From positions 1 to 64,000 of the forward strand of contig CAYWVR010000003.1 of the NCBI GenBank assembly GCA_964461715.1: a stretch of DNA of 64,000 bases. Direction: 5' to 3'. Below, piece after piece: positions 26,083-35,299 of the stretch (position 1 is its first letter; the number at the start of each line of letters is the position of its first letter). Made by a program: the position numbers and the translations under genes. The notes beneath the pieces are model-generated. The model made no database searches. It was not told the DNA's origin and saw nothing but the letters and a program-made list of their open reading frames with translations. The stretch comes from CAYWVR01 sp964461715. Lineage in GTDB: Bacteria > Planctomycetota > Phycisphaerae > FEN-1346.

Positions 26083-27201
26083 TCATGAACTGCGTTCGAG
26101 GATCGCGGCGCGCTCGATGCGAACGTCTTCCCACTCGCCCGTCACGGTCGGCCAGTCGGTCACGGGGGCCAAGGGCACGGTGGCGGCGGCCTCGACGAGG
26201 ACCGTGTCCTCGCTCTTGGTGCCCGCGATGGACGGGTTCCACGCGAAGGCCTGGCTCGCGAGGACCTGCGTCGCCTCGCCCGGCCCGGCCTTGGCCTCGC
26301 GGGGCAGGTACCCGATGGACCCGCCCTGGTGATGCTGTCGCCACTCGTCCGGGTGGCCGACCTTCTCGTACGCCGCGCGGCCGACGTCGAAGATCTTGCC
26401 GAAGGTTTCCCCGGGCCGCGTCGCGCTGATGAGGGCGGCGTCGACGGTGGCGACGGCCCGGTGCTTCTCGGCCAGGGCCGGCGGCACGGGCTCGAACGCC
26501 GCCAGCCGCGTGCACGCCGCAATGAGCCCGCCCCGCTCCGCGCACGTCACGAGCATGACGTAGCGTCGCGCGGCAGCGTCGGTCGGCAAGGGGTGGCGGA
26601 ACCGCTCGACCCGCTCGTCCGCCGCCACCAGCAGGACCCACGGCAGGAGCCCCTTCGCCCGGAGCGCCCCCGCCAGCCGCCCCGCCATCGCATGCTCCGT
26701 CTCGCCGGGCTCGACGGCCCGGGCAACGGCCTCGACGGCGTCGACGGTGTCGGTGGCCACGTCGCGGTAACGTTCGATCTCGCCCTCGGTGAGGGTCCAA
26801 CGGAGGCGGTCGAGTTCCGTCGGCCACGGGGCGGCCTGCACACCCGCCACGGGCACGTCCGCCGCCACGCGCCGACCGCCGATCGCCGTCTCGAGGGCGG
26901 CCGCGCGGGCCTCGGCGTCGGGCCAGGGGTACTCGACGATTTCGAGGTCGAGCGCCGGCGCCTCCTCGGCCCGGAGGCGCGCGGCCTCGATGTTGTTCGT
27001 GAGGATCGCGGCCCCGTCGGCGTTGACGAGGACGGTCGAGTTGCCCGCGTCCTCGGCCGTCGCCACGAAGTTGCGGACCGTTCCGCAGGTGTACCAGGAG
27101 ACGTTGCAGCGGCGCGTGAGGAGCGCGCCCTCCAGGTCCGCGGCGTGGAGGGCTTCGATGAGGCGGGCGTGCTTGGCGGCATGTTCGTCGGCGGGGTTCA
27201 T
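26083..27201 (-). CDS. M24 (creatinase/aminopeptidase P)-fold protein, metal site altered
   Basis: This is a 372-residue protein of the Xaa-Pro peptidase/creatinase superfamily, with an N-terminal creatinase-like domain (about 1-130) and a pita-bread domain. Where metallopeptidases carry the two metal-binding Asp residues, this protein reads VMLVTCAERGGLIAACTR, lacking them. The later segment AFAWNPSIAGTKSEDTVLV replaces the usual metal-binding Glu region. It may be a non-metal enzyme like creatinase or a non-catalytic member. It lies 2 bases after an MFS gene, so a transported substrate is likely. Confidence 0.75.
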   Translation of the reverse strand: MNPADEHAAKHARLIEALHAADLEGALLTRRCNVSWYTCGTVRNFVATAEDAGNSTVLVNADGAAILTNNIEAARLRAEEAPALDLEIVEYPWPDAEARAAALETAIGGRRVAADVPVAGVQAAPWPTELDRLRWTLTEGEIERYRDVATDTVDAVEAVARAVEPGETEHAMAGRLAGALRAKGLLPWVLLVAADERVERFRHPLPTDAAARRYVMLVTCAERGGLIAACTRLAAFEPVPPALAEKHRAVATVDAALISATRPGETFGKIFDVGRAAYEKVGHPDEWRQHHQGGSIGYLPREAKAGPGEATQVLASQAFAWNPSIAGTKSEDTVLVEAAATVPLAPVTDWPTVTGEWEDVRIERAAILERSS

Positions 27202-27203
27202 GG

Positions 27204-28436
27204 TCAGGCGTCCTTTCCGTCGGTTCGGCGAAGTCGGGTCAGGGACCGGAGCGAGAGACCGAGGGTCAGGAGGATGAGCGGACCCACACCGATCAGTGTA
27301 CCGGGAATTTCGCCGCCCACGAAAGGCCCGACGAGGTCCGCGACGAGGGCGGTGGCGGGACCGATGGCGATGCCGGCCCCGATGAGCCGCTCGTGCCCGC
27401 CGCCCGCGTCGACGGAGGCGTTCTTGATGACCATCGCGTAGTAGAGGGCCGCGAAGTACGCCACGCCCGCCCCGAAGCCGAAGAGTGCTTCGCCCAGGAG
27501 CACCGCCGGCAGGACCGGCCCGAAGAGCACCAGGAAGAAGCCGGCGGGCAGGGCGATCGCCCCCGCGGCCACCAGGCTCGCCCGCCCGTGCCACCCCGCC
27601 CAGAGGGCCATCAGCAGGAACGCCCCGAAGCGCATGGCGTCCAGGAGGCTGGCGAGCGGCGTCGCCAGCGCCACGCCGTACCCCAGCCGATCGTACACGA
27701 TGGGCATCAGCGCCGAGAGGATGCCCAGCAGCGCGAAGCTCGACATCAGCGACCACCGGGCCGCCCAGAGCATCGCCCCCAGCCGCGGCAGTTCGTCCGG
27801 CTTCGGGCGCTCGGGATGGTCGTGGGGAAGGTGGACCGGCCGCCGGGCCATCGGACCCACCACGAGCAGGTTCGCCACGCTGCACAGCGCCGCCACGCCG
27901 AAAAGGAGCGGTTCCCAAAGCTCGATCATCGGCCCGGCCAGGACCATCGCGGGCCAGAGGGCGGCCGCCGTGACGAGGTTGTATTTCCCGACGGCTTGCG
28001 CCGTCGCGGCGGGCACGCGCCCCGCGCTCGTGTAGCTCTGGAGCACCGGCCACTTCATGCTCTGCACGAGGCCCAGGGCCATGAACGCCGGGACGATGAC
28101 GGGTCCCGTGCGCAGGACGCCGCAGACGACGTAAAGGGTCGCCTGGACGGAGAAGACGGCGACCAGGAGCCGCTTCTCGTCGAAGCGGCGCGTCAGATGG
28201 TGGCTCATCGACGCCCCGACCACGTACCCGAGCCCCGCCCCCAGGCCCATGCCCAGGTTCTCGGCGGCCGTGAAGCCGAGGACGCTCTTGACGAAGAAGT
28301 ACGTGCCCCGCCAGAAGAGGACCTGGCTGAACGCCTCGATCGAGGCGACGAGGAGGAACCGCGCAAGGGGCGGCGGGGTCAGGACCGGGGCCGCCGGCGT
28401 GACGGGGGTGCGGGGGGCGTGGGCGCGGGAACTCAC
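27204..28436 (-). CDS. MFS transporter, second of tandem pair
   Basis: The 410-residue protein has about twelve hydrophobic segments. The central cytoplasmic loop carries RRPVHLPHDHPERPKP, a motif shared with the upstream paralogue. The start is a GTG that overlaps the stop of that gene (GTGA); an ATG is not available nearby. Many residues at equivalent positions match the neighbour, so the two arose by tandem duplication. Substrate unknown. Confidence 0.82.
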   Translation of the reverse strand: MSSRAHAPRTPVTPAAPVLTPPPLARFLLVASIEAFSQVLFWRGTYFFVKSVLGFTAAENLGMGLGAGLGYVVGASMSHHLTRRFDEKRLLVAVFSVQATLYVVCGVLRTGPVIVPAFMALGLVQSMKWPVLQSYTSAGRVPAATAQAVGKYNLVTAAALWPAMVLAGPMIELWEPLLFGVAALCSVANLLVVGPMARRPVHLPHDHPERPKPDELPRLGAMLWAARWSLMSSFALLGILSALMPIVYDRLGYGVALATPLASLLDAMRFGAFLLMALWAGWHGRASLVAAGAIALPAGFFLVLFGPVLPAVLLGEALFGFGAGVAYFAALYYAMVIKNASVDAGGGHERLIGAGIAIGPATALVADLVGPFVGGEIPGTLIGVGPLILLTLGLSLRSLTRLRRTDGKDA

Positions 28437-29611
28437 GGGGGCGTCTCCCGCCGCGCGTCGCGGCCGAGGCGCACCAGGCTCCGCAGGGCCCCGGCCGCGC
28501 AAAGGACCACCAGCGGCCCGAGGCCTGCCAGCATTCCCACGACCCGGCCGCCCACCACCGGCCCCAGGCCCCGCCCCACGAGCCCCGCCGTCGGGCCGAT
28601 GGCGAAGCCCGCGCCGATCAGGCCCTCGTGCCCGCCGCCCGCCTCGACGGCGGCATTCTTGGCGACCAGGGCGTAGTACAGGGCCGCGTAGTACGTCATC
28701 CCCGCCGCCGCCCCGAACACCATCTCCCCGACGAGCACCGTGGCGAGATTCGGCCCGTAAAGGACCATGAAGAACCCGGCCGGCAGGGCGAAGACCACCG
28801 CCGCCAGCGGCCCGCCCCGCCCGTGCCAACCCGGCCACGCCGTCAGGACCGCGAACGCCGCGAACCGCACCACGTCCAGGACGCTCGAAAGGGCCGTCGC
28901 CCAGCGGACCCCGTAGCCGAGGCCCGCGAAGACGTCGGGCATCAGGGCCGCAAGGACCCACATCAGCGAGTAGCCGGCGATCATCGACCACCGGGCCGAC
29001 GCGAGCAGCGCTCCGATCCGCGCCATCTCGCCCGGCTTCGGCCGCTCAGGATGATCCTCCGGCAAATGGACCGGCCGCCGCGCAAGCGGCCACGCCAGCA
29101 GGACCGTCGCCAGGTTCACGCCGCCCGCCAGAAGGAACAGCGCGGGGGCGTGCCACGCGATGACCGGCCCGGCCACCACCAGCGCCGGGGCCACCGCGCC
29201 CGACCAGGCAAGGTTGAACCGCCCGACGGTGCGGACCGCCTGGCGGGGCGTCTGGCCCGCGCTCAGGTAGCTCTCGACGACCGGCCACTTGAGGCCGTTC
29301 AGGAACCCCAGCAGCACGCTGCCCGCGACGACGACCGCCACCGTCGGGACCGCGAAGATCACCGCCTCCGTCGCCACCTGCCCGAGGACCGCGGCCACCA
29401 GCACGGTCCGCTCCGCCAGGCGCACCGAGAACCCGTGGCTCGCCAGCGCCCCCGTCACGTACGCCGCCCCGAACCCAAGGGCCAGCCACAGGTTCTCGAT
29501 GTCCGTGAACCCGAGCGCCTCGTGCGTGAAGAAGTACACGCCGCGCTCAATCAGCACGACCGCGAAGCTCTCGAAGACCGTCAGGACCAGGATGCGGCGG
29601 ACGGACGGCAC
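28433..29611 (-). CDS. MFS transporter, first of tandem pair
   Basis: This is a 392-residue polytopic membrane protein with about twelve helices and the loop RRPVHLPEDHPERPKP. The start chosen is a GTG giving MPSVRRILVLTVFES, which fits the first helix; the open frame extends upstream into sequence without membrane character. It is the first gene of the operon MFS-MFS-M24 and is divergent from the ACT-domain gene. Substrate unknown. Confidence 0.82.
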   Translation of the reverse strand: MPSVRRILVLTVFESFAVVLIERGVYFFTHEALGFTDIENLWLALGFGAAYVTGALASHGFSVRLAERTVLVAAVLGQVATEAVIFAVPTVAVVVAGSVLLGFLNGLKWPVVESYLSAGQTPRQAVRTVGRFNLAWSGAVAPALVVAGPVIAWHAPALFLLAGGVNLATVLLAWPLARRPVHLPEDHPERPKPGEMARIGALLASARWSMIAGYSLMWVLAALMPDVFAGLGYGVRWATALSSVLDVVRFAAFAVLTAWPGWHGRGGPLAAVVFALPAGFFMVLYGPNLATVLVGEMVFGAAAGMTYYAALYYALVAKNAAVEAGGGHEGLIGAGFAIGPTAGLVGRGLGPVVGGRVVGMLAGLGPLVVLCAAGALRSLVRLGRDARRETPP

Positions 29612-29681
29612 GGGGGTTCCCTTCTCCGGGCGAAGTCGGCCCGGCACGATACGCCGCGCCCCCGCCGCGTGCAACGCTTTA

Positions 29682-29710
29682 TTGCGGATCGGAGGGGCGG
29701 CCGGTACAAT
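29682..29710 (+). promoter_or_regulatory. Promoter of a probably leaderless ACT-domain gene
   Basis: TTGCGG (29682-29687), a 17-base spacer and TACAAT (29705-29710). The ATG of the ACT gene begins 8 bases after the end of the -10 box, so transcription would start at or next to the start codon and the message would be leaderless. Confidence 0.5.
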
Positions 29711-29717
29711 GCGGCCC

Positions 29718-30299
29718 ATGCAGACGCGGTTCGAGAGCGCGTACGTCCTGAGCGTCATGGCCGACGACCATCCCGGGATCGTCGCCTCCGTCACCAACAC
29801 GGTCAACCGCCAGGGCGGAAACATCGACGCCTGCTCCCAGACGGTGCTCGAGGGGTACTTCACGCTGATCATGGTCATCAGCCTTCCGGAGGCCGTCGAG
29901 CCGTCGGCCCTGGCCTCGGAGGTCGAGGGCGACGCCGCCCGTACGGGCTTCCAGGTGGCCTGCCGCCGCTTCGACCCCGCCGTCGGGGCCGCGCCCCACA
30001 CCGGCGTCGAGCGTTTTGTCCTGACGGCCTTCGGCCGGGACCGGCCTGGCATCGTCGGCCGCTTCAGCCAGTACCTGGCGGGCAAAGACATCAACATCCT
30101 GGACCTTTACGGCAAGCGGCGGGAGGAGGAGTTCATCCTCGTCAGCCAGATCGAGATCCCCGCCGGCCGCAACCTCGCCCTGCTCCAGGCCGACCTCGAA
30201 CACATCGCCCGCGAGCTCGACTTCACCGTCAAGCTCCAGCACGAGAACGTCTTCGTGGCCACGAACCAGCTCCGCCTGACGCCGGCCCCGCCGGGATAG
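29718..30299 (+). CDS. Double ACT-domain protein (UPF0237/GcvR-like)
   Basis: The 193-residue protein contains two ACT domains: residues about 6-85 (VMADDHPGIVASVTNTVNRQGGN) and 98-180 (AFGRDRPGIVGRFSQYLAGKDIN). ACT domains bind small ligands such as amino acids and regulate partners. It is followed 2 bases later by a UPF0210 gene. In many bacteria a UPF0237 ACT protein and a UPF0210 protein are adjacent, so they probably act together; their function is still unestablished. Confidence 0.85.
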   Translation: MQTRFESAYVLSVMADDHPGIVASVTNTVNRQGGNIDACSQTVLEGYFTLIMVISLPEAVEPSALASEVEGDAARTGFQVACRRFDPAVGAAPHTGVERFVLTAFGRDRPGIVGRFSQYLAGKDINILDLYGKRREEEFILVSQIEIPAGRNLALLQADLEHIARELDFTVKLQHENVFVATNQLRLTPAPPG

Positions 30300-30301
30300 C
30301 C

Positions 30302-31675
30302 ATGCTCCGCACCGAGGAAATCCTCTCAACCATCCAGATGCTCCACGCCGAGGACCTCGACGTGCGGACGGTGACGCTCGCGCTGAACGTCGACGACTGT
30401 GCCGGGGCGGGCATGGACTCCCTCTGCCGCAAGCTCCGGGCCAAAATCGTGGGCCGGGCCGGGACGCTCGTGGCCGCCTGCGACCGCGTCGGCCGCAAGT
30501 ACGGCATCCCCGTGACGAACAAGCGGCTGGCCATCTCGCCCGTCTCGCACCTGCTGGCCGGGCACGGGCACGCGGCGGCGGTGGCCGTGGCGCGGACGCT
30601 GGACGAGGCGGCGGCGGAATGTCACGTGGACCTTGTGGGGGGCTTTACGGCCCTCGTCCAAAAAGGCATCACCCCCGCCGACGCCCTGGTCATCGACGCC
30701 CTGCCCGAGGTCCTGGCGGCGACGGAGCGAGTCTGCGCGAGTGTCAACGTGGCCTCCCGGCGGGCCGGCATTAACATGGACGCCGTCGCCGAGATGGGCC
30801 GCATCCTCCGACGCATCGCCGACGCCACCGCCGAGGCCCGCGGCTTCGGGTGCGCCAAGCTCGTCGTCTTCGCCAACATCCCCGAGGATAACCCCTTCAT
30901 GGCCGGGGCCTATGTCGGCTCCGGCGAACCGGAGGCGGCGGTCAACATCGGCGTTTCCGGACCGAACGTGGTCATGAGCGCCCTGAGGAGGCGGCTCCAG
31001 ATCGGCGGGCCGCTGACCTTGGGGGACCTGGCCGAGGAGATCAAGATCACGAGCTTCCGCGTCACGCGCGTGGGGGAACTGATCGGGCGCGAGGTGGCCG
31101 CGGAGCTCGGGGTCGCCTTCGGCATCGTGGACCTCTCGCTCGCCCCGACGCCGAAGGTGGGCGACTCGGTCGGCGAGATTCTCCGGACGCTGGGTATCGA
31201 GAAAATCGGGGCGCCGGGATCGACCGCCGCGATCGCGCTCTTGACCGACGCGGTAAAGAAAGGCGGGGCGTTCGCCAGCTCCAGCGTGGGGGGCCTCTCG
31301 GGGGCGTTCATCCCCGTCAGCGAGGATGCGGCCCTGTCGGAGGCGGTGGCGAAGGGGCACCTGTCACTCGAGAAGCTCGAGGCGATGACGAGCGTCTGCT
31401 CCGTGGGCCTCGACATGATCGCCGTCCCCGGCGACACGCCGCCCGAGACACTGGCCGCCCTCATCGCCGACGAGGCGGCCATCGGGGTGATGAACGACAA
31501 GACCACCGGCGTGCGGCTGATTCCGGTGCCCGGGGCGACGGCGGGCGACGTGGTCGAGTTCGGGGGACTCTTCGGCACCACCACCGTCTTACCCGTCCCG
31601 AACGCCGGCGCCAGCGCCGTCTTCGTCAATCACGGCGGCCGGATTCCGGCGCCCATCCAGTCGCTGCGCAATTGA
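30302..31675 (+). CDS. UPF0210/DUF711 family protein
   Basis: This 457-residue cytoplasmic protein belongs to the PFL-like DUF711 family: RTVTLALNVDDCAGAG near the N-terminus, GKYGIPVTNKRLAISP-type middle, AGINMDAVAEMGRILRR and NDKTTGVRLIPVPGATAGD near the C-terminus. The glycyl-radical relationship proposed for some relatives is uncertain, and I see no radical-loop motif. It pairs with the ACT gene just upstream, suggesting ligand-controlled activity. Confidence 0.88.
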   Translation: MLRTEEILSTIQMLHAEDLDVRTVTLALNVDDCAGAGMDSLCRKLRAKIVGRAGTLVAACDRVGRKYGIPVTNKRLAISPVSHLLAGHGHAAAVAVARTLDEAAAECHVDLVGGFTALVQKGITPADALVIDALPEVLAATERVCASVNVASRRAGINMDAVAEMGRILRRIADATAEARGFGCAKLVVFANIPEDNPFMAGAYVGSGEPEAAVNIGVSGPNVVMSALRRRLQIGGPLTLGDLAEEIKITSFRVTRVGELIGREVAAELGVAFGIVDLSLAPTPKVGDSVGEILRTLGIEKIGAPGSTAAIALLTDAVKKGGAFASSSVGGLSGAFIPVSEDAALSEAVAKGHLSLEKLEAMTSVCSVGLDMIAVPGDTPPETLAALIADEAAIGVMNDKTTGVRLIPVPGATAGDVVEFGGLFGTTTVLPVPNAGASAVFVNHGGRIPAPIQSLRN

Positions 31676-31736
31676 CGCGTTACCACGGTGCGCGGTGGGT
31701 CTCCGCCCCCCCGCGGCCGCACGAAAGGCCCCGTCC

Positions 31737-32660
31737 ATGACGGCCTTGCCCCGTTTCGAACCCCGTCGCTCCCTGGGCCGCACCGGCTTCGTCGCCACGC
31801 GCCTGGGCATCGGCGACATCGCCGACCGGGCCGTCTCCATCGACGCCTGCATCGCCACCGTCCGCCGGGCGTTGGACGCGGGGCTCAACCTGATCGACAC
31901 CGCCCCCGGCTACGAGCACGGGTACTCCGAGGAGATCGTGGGCGGGGCCCTGTGCGGGCGGCGCGAGGGCGTGTTTGTCATCGACAAGATCGACCACCAC
32001 GACCGGCCCGTCGTCGGGCAGGTCGAGGAGAGCCTCCGGCGGATGGGCCTCGAGACCGTGGACCTGTTCGTCTTGCACGGCCTCTCCAGCGGCGAGGGAT
32101 GGGCCCGCGCGACGGGGCCCGGCGGCGGCATGGAGCAGATCGAGGCGTGCGTCCGGGCCGGGAAGTGCCGCTTCCGGGGCATCTCAAGCCACGATCCGGG
32201 GGTGCTCGTCGAGGCGATCGGTTCGGGGCTTTGCGACGTGGTCATGTTCCCCGTTGGGCCGTTCGTCGACCGGCGCTACGAGACCGAGGTGCTGCCCTTG
32301 GCGCGGGAGCGGGACGTGGGGAGCGTGTGCTTCAAGACGTTCGGGGCGGGGAAGCTCCTCGGCGACACCGAAGGATACGGGCGGCCGCTTTCGGACCGGC
32401 CCCGCGGGAAGCTCTCCTCCGGCGGGATCGACGCGGCCGCCCCGACGCTTCCACACCTTTCCGTGGAGGAATGCGTCCAGTACACGCTGACGGTCGACCC
32501 GGACGTCGCCCTCCTGGGTCTCAGCTTTCCCAACGAGCAGGATGCCGCCTTCGCCGCCGCCCGCTCCTTCCAGGCGCTCTCCCCCGCCGCCCTCGCCGCC
32601 CTCCGCCGCCGCGCCGCCACCGCCGTCGCCGTCAAAGGCCCCTGCTGGTGGAACCCCTGA
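31737..32660 (+). CDS. Aldo/keto reductase family protein
   Basis: This is a 307-residue predicted NADPH-dependent oxidoreductase. The catalytic tetrad is visible as Asp54 and Tyr59 (LIDTAPGYEHGYSE), Lys84 and His114 (LFVLHG). Cofactor-binding residues are less clear than in model enzymes, and the C-terminal half is short on the usual phosphate-binding motif. The ATG is chosen after a weak ribosome site; an upstream in-frame ATG adds 14 unlikely residues. It stands 61 bases after the UPF0210 gene. Its stop codon lies in a perfect palindrome. Confidence 0.88.
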   Translation: MTALPRFEPRRSLGRTGFVATRLGIGDIADRAVSIDACIATVRRALDAGLNLIDTAPGYEHGYSEEIVGGALCGRREGVFVIDKIDHHDRPVVGQVEESLRRMGLETVDLFVLHGLSSGEGWARATGPGGGMEQIEACVRAGKCRFRGISSHDPGVLVEAIGSGLCDVVMFPVGPFVDRRYETEVLPLARERDVGSVCFKTFGAGKLLGDTEGYGRPLSDRPRGKLSSGGIDAAAPTLPHLSVEECVQYTLTVDPDVALLGLSFPNEQDAAFAAARSFQALSPAALAALRRRAATAVAVKGPCWWNP

Positions 32661-32690
32661 CCGGAATTCATCCCGGATGAATTCCGGTCA
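32658..32690. terminator. 33-base perfect palindrome holding two stop codons
   Basis: Two perfect 16-base arms (32658-32673 and 32675-32690) flank a single C. The first three bases are the TGA of the plus-strand reductase, and the last three, read on the minus strand, are the TGA of the converging membrane-protein gene. It should fold as a hairpin in both transcripts and act as a shared bidirectional terminator or transcript-end protector. Confidence 0.75.
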
Positions 32691-33593
32691 CTCCCGCGGC
32701 GCTTCGGGGGAGGTGGGGAGGCTCTCGGTGTCGGGGGTGGGGGCGTGGGCATTCATGTCGATGGCGAACTTGCCGCGCACGGCCTCGAGGTACTGGGCCC
32801 GCTTGCCGATCCGCCACACCAGCAGCGTAATCGGCGGACGTTTCTGGTCCTTGAAAATGATGACGAGGCGGCCGAAGCCCATGAGCCGCTCGAGGACGTC
32901 GGACGTGTCGACGTGGGTGTTGTAGTCCTCGCGGCTGATGTGGTCGCCGGACTCGGTCGGGCCCCACTGGATGTTCATGTAGTTCGGCGTGAAGACGACG
33001 TAGTAGAACAGGCCCCGGATCCACGAGACGCCGATGGCCACCAGCCCCAGGGCCGAGATCACCAGGAACGCCACCGGCCCGACCTCGATCCGAAGGTGTG
33101 TGAAAATCCGGAGGAACGTCCCCACCCAGCCCAACAGGTGCAGCCACAGGAAGAGGACCCCCAGGCACAGGGCCCCGATCAGGACCACCTTGATGCTGAT
33201 CTCGAACTCCTCGACCAGAAAGTTCGCCAGAAAAACGGCGAACCAGGCCCCGCCCACCATCTGCGGAACGCTCTCGCCCGGCAGCCATCCGCCGCGATGG
33301 AGGAACATCACGAGGGCCGCCGTCAGCGAGACGGAGATCGTCGGCAGATAGAGGATCTTGCGGCTCCAGTCGAAGACGACGAGCCAGTCGTGGATGTCGG
33401 GATCGTCGCGGACCTCGCGCTCCGTGCGAGTACGCGTCCGCACCGTCCGTCGCATGACCAGCCAGACCCCGAGGGCGGCGATCGCCATCCCCAGGACGAT
33501 GTAGAGGGCGATCATGCGGTTCGAGACCCAGTCGATTCCTCCGTTGGCGGCATTCTCGGCGGCGACGGCGGCAGCTTCGGCGATCCGGCCCAT
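32688..33593 (-). CDS. Polytopic membrane protein of unknown function
   Basis: This is a 301-residue protein, not recognised. After an Ala-rich N-terminus there are about five hydrophobic helices (near 27-48, 80-100, 110-130, 135-160 and 168-200), then a soluble C-terminal domain with strand-rich sequence (YVVFTPNYMNIQWGPTESG, then a helix/strand part to about 285) that recalls a PH-like fold. The chosen ATG follows a GGGGG ribosome site; an ATG 13 codons earlier is possible. It ends at the shared palindrome. Confidence 0.75.
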   Translation of the reverse strand: MGRIAEAAAVAAENAANGGIDWVSNRMIALYIVLGMAIAALGVWLVMRRTVRTRTRTEREVRDDPDIHDWLVVFDWSRKILYLPTISVSLTAALVMFLHRGGWLPGESVPQMVGGAWFAVFLANFLVEEFEISIKVVLIGALCLGVLFLWLHLLGWVGTFLRIFTHLRIEVGPVAFLVISALGLVAIGVSWIRGLFYYVVFTPNYMNIQWGPTESGDHISREDYNTHVDTSDVLERLMGFGRLVIIFKDQKRPPITLLVWRIGKRAQYLEAVRGKFAIDMNAHAPTPDTESLPTSPEAPRE

Positions 33594-33912
33594 GGCGTGT
33601 CCCCCACTCCCCCGCAAGTATGCATGAATCACCGCCGATTATGGACGGCCGGCCGGTGCGACGCAACCGCATTCCCCCCCGTCGGGCAGCGCGGCTTCGC
33701 GGTATACGGTTCGCGGGGCCGCCCTTCCTTGCGACGGTGCGTCCGGCGGAACTCGGTCGGCGTAGGGCCCACCCGACGACGAACGCTCCCGCGGGCGCGG
33801 ATCCGCTTCCGCGGGCGCTTCCTTTTGCCCGCCGCATTTCCCTCGCATTATCCTCCCTCCCACGGGTAAACTGCCCCTTCCCGACGGAATCCCCGGCCTT
33901 AAGACGCGAGGT
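33594..33912. other. Divergent promoter region
   Basis: This 319-base gap has no gene. On the plus strand, TTGCCC (33825-33830), 17 bases and TTATCC (33848-33853) form a likely promoter for the FAD oxidoreductase, giving a leader of roughly 50 bases. I see no clear promoter for the minus-strand membrane protein. Confidence 0.5.
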
Positions 33913-35283
33913 GTGAACGTGATCAAGACGACCCGCGAGGAGGCCCGCGAGACGCCGGTCGCGACCGAGGTGGACGTGCTGGTCGCCGGCGGCGGGCCGG
34001 CGGGCGTGGGGGCGGCCCTGGCGGCGGCACGCCTCGGTTGCGAGACGATGATCGTCGAGCAATTCAACTGCCTCGGCGGCATCGCCACCGCGGGCGGCCA
34101 CGGCCACATCTGCCTCTTCACCAGTTGGGGCACCGACGAGCGGGTCGTGGGCGGCCTGGGGTGGGAGATCGCCGAGCGGGTCGTCCACGCCGGCTACGGG
34201 TCTATCTGCCGCGGGAACGTCGATTTCGAGATCGAGGGCATGAAGCGGGTCCTCGAAGAAATGGCGACCGAGGCGGGCGTCCGGCTCCGCTACTACACCC
34301 AGCTCGCCGAGGCCCTCGTCGAGGACGGTCACGTGCGCGGGGCCCTCGTCCAGTCCAAGTCCGGCCGCGAGGCGATCCTGGCACGCCGGGTGATCGACGC
34401 CACCGGCGACGCCGACGTCGCGGCCTCCGCCGGGGCCCCCTTCCAGAAAGGCCGCCCCGAGGACGGGCGGATGCAGCCGATGACGCTCATGTTCCAGATC
34501 GGCGGCGTCGACTACGACCGGGTCCGCGAGTTCCGGGCCGGGGACGGGAAGCTGGAGGAGGTCTGGAAGCGGGCCCGGGACGCCGGCGACATGGAGCCCT
34601 TCCAAAGCCAGGTCATGGGCTGGTGGTGGACGCCGACGCGGCCCGACCAACTCGGCATCAACTTCACGCACATCACGGGCGCCGACGCCACCCGGGCCGA
34701 GGACCTGACGCGGGCCACCGTCGAAGGCCGCCGCCAAGCCTTCCACACCGTCGAGGTCTACCGAAAGTACGTGCCCGGCATGGAGGAGGCGTACCTCCTC
34801 TCGACGCCCAGCACCGTCGGAACGCGGGAGTCGAGGCGGATCGTGGGCGAGCGGCAACTGACGCGGGAGGACCTCCTGGCGGAACGGACGTGGCCGGACA
34901 CGATCGGCTACGGCTCGTTCTTCATCGACATCCACAACCTCGACGGCCCCGGCATGAGCGAGAAGACCTACCGCCCGCACAAGGGCTTCAAGTACCAAAT
35001 CCCCTACGGCATTCTCGTGCCGCGGGGCGTCGAGGACCTGCTCGTGGCGGGCCGGTGCGTGAGCGTGACGCACGAGGCCCTGGGCTCGATCCGCGTCATG
35101 CCGCAATGCACCGTGACGGGCGAGGCCGCGGGCGTGGCCGCGGGGCGGTCCCTTCAGGACGACGCCTCTCCGCGCGACGTCGACGTCGACGCCGTCCAGG
35201 CCCGGCTTCGCGGCCAGGGGGCGATTCTCGACGAGACGGACGTCGCCCGGGCCAACCCCGAGGACGCCGCGGCCAAGGCTTGA
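33913..35283 (+). CDS. FAD-dependent oxidoreductase
   Basis: The 456-residue product begins at GTG. It has the dinucleotide-binding motif DVLVAGGGPAGVGAALAAARLG (about 26-47) followed by ETMIVEQFNCLGGIATAG, the pattern of the FAD-dependent oxidoreductase family pfam12831, common in Planctomycetota near sugar-degradation genes. The C-terminal FAD contact GILVPRGVEDLLVAGRCVSVTHEA is present. There is no signal peptide. The substrate is unknown. The gene converges on a secreted glycosidase-like gene 16 bases away. Confidence 0.88.
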   Translation: MNVIKTTREEARETPVATEVDVLVAGGGPAGVGAALAAARLGCETMIVEQFNCLGGIATAGGHGHICLFTSWGTDERVVGGLGWEIAERVVHAGYGSICRGNVDFEIEGMKRVLEEMATEAGVRLRYYTQLAEALVEDGHVRGALVQSKSGREAILARRVIDATGDADVAASAGAPFQKGRPEDGRMQPMTLMFQIGGVDYDRVREFRAGDGKLEEVWKRARDAGDMEPFQSQVMGWWWTPTRPDQLGINFTHITGADATRAEDLTRATVEGRRQAFHTVEVYRKYVPGMEEAYLLSTPSTVGTRESRRIVGERQLTREDLLAERTWPDTIGYGSFFIDIHNLDGPGMSEKTYRPHKGFKYQIPYGILVPRGVEDLLVAGRCVSVTHEALGSIRVMPQCTVTGEAAGVAAGRSLQDDASPRDVDVDAVQARLRGQGAILDETDVARANPEDAAAKA

Positions 35284-35299
35284 GCCGCCGGAGGCCGCC

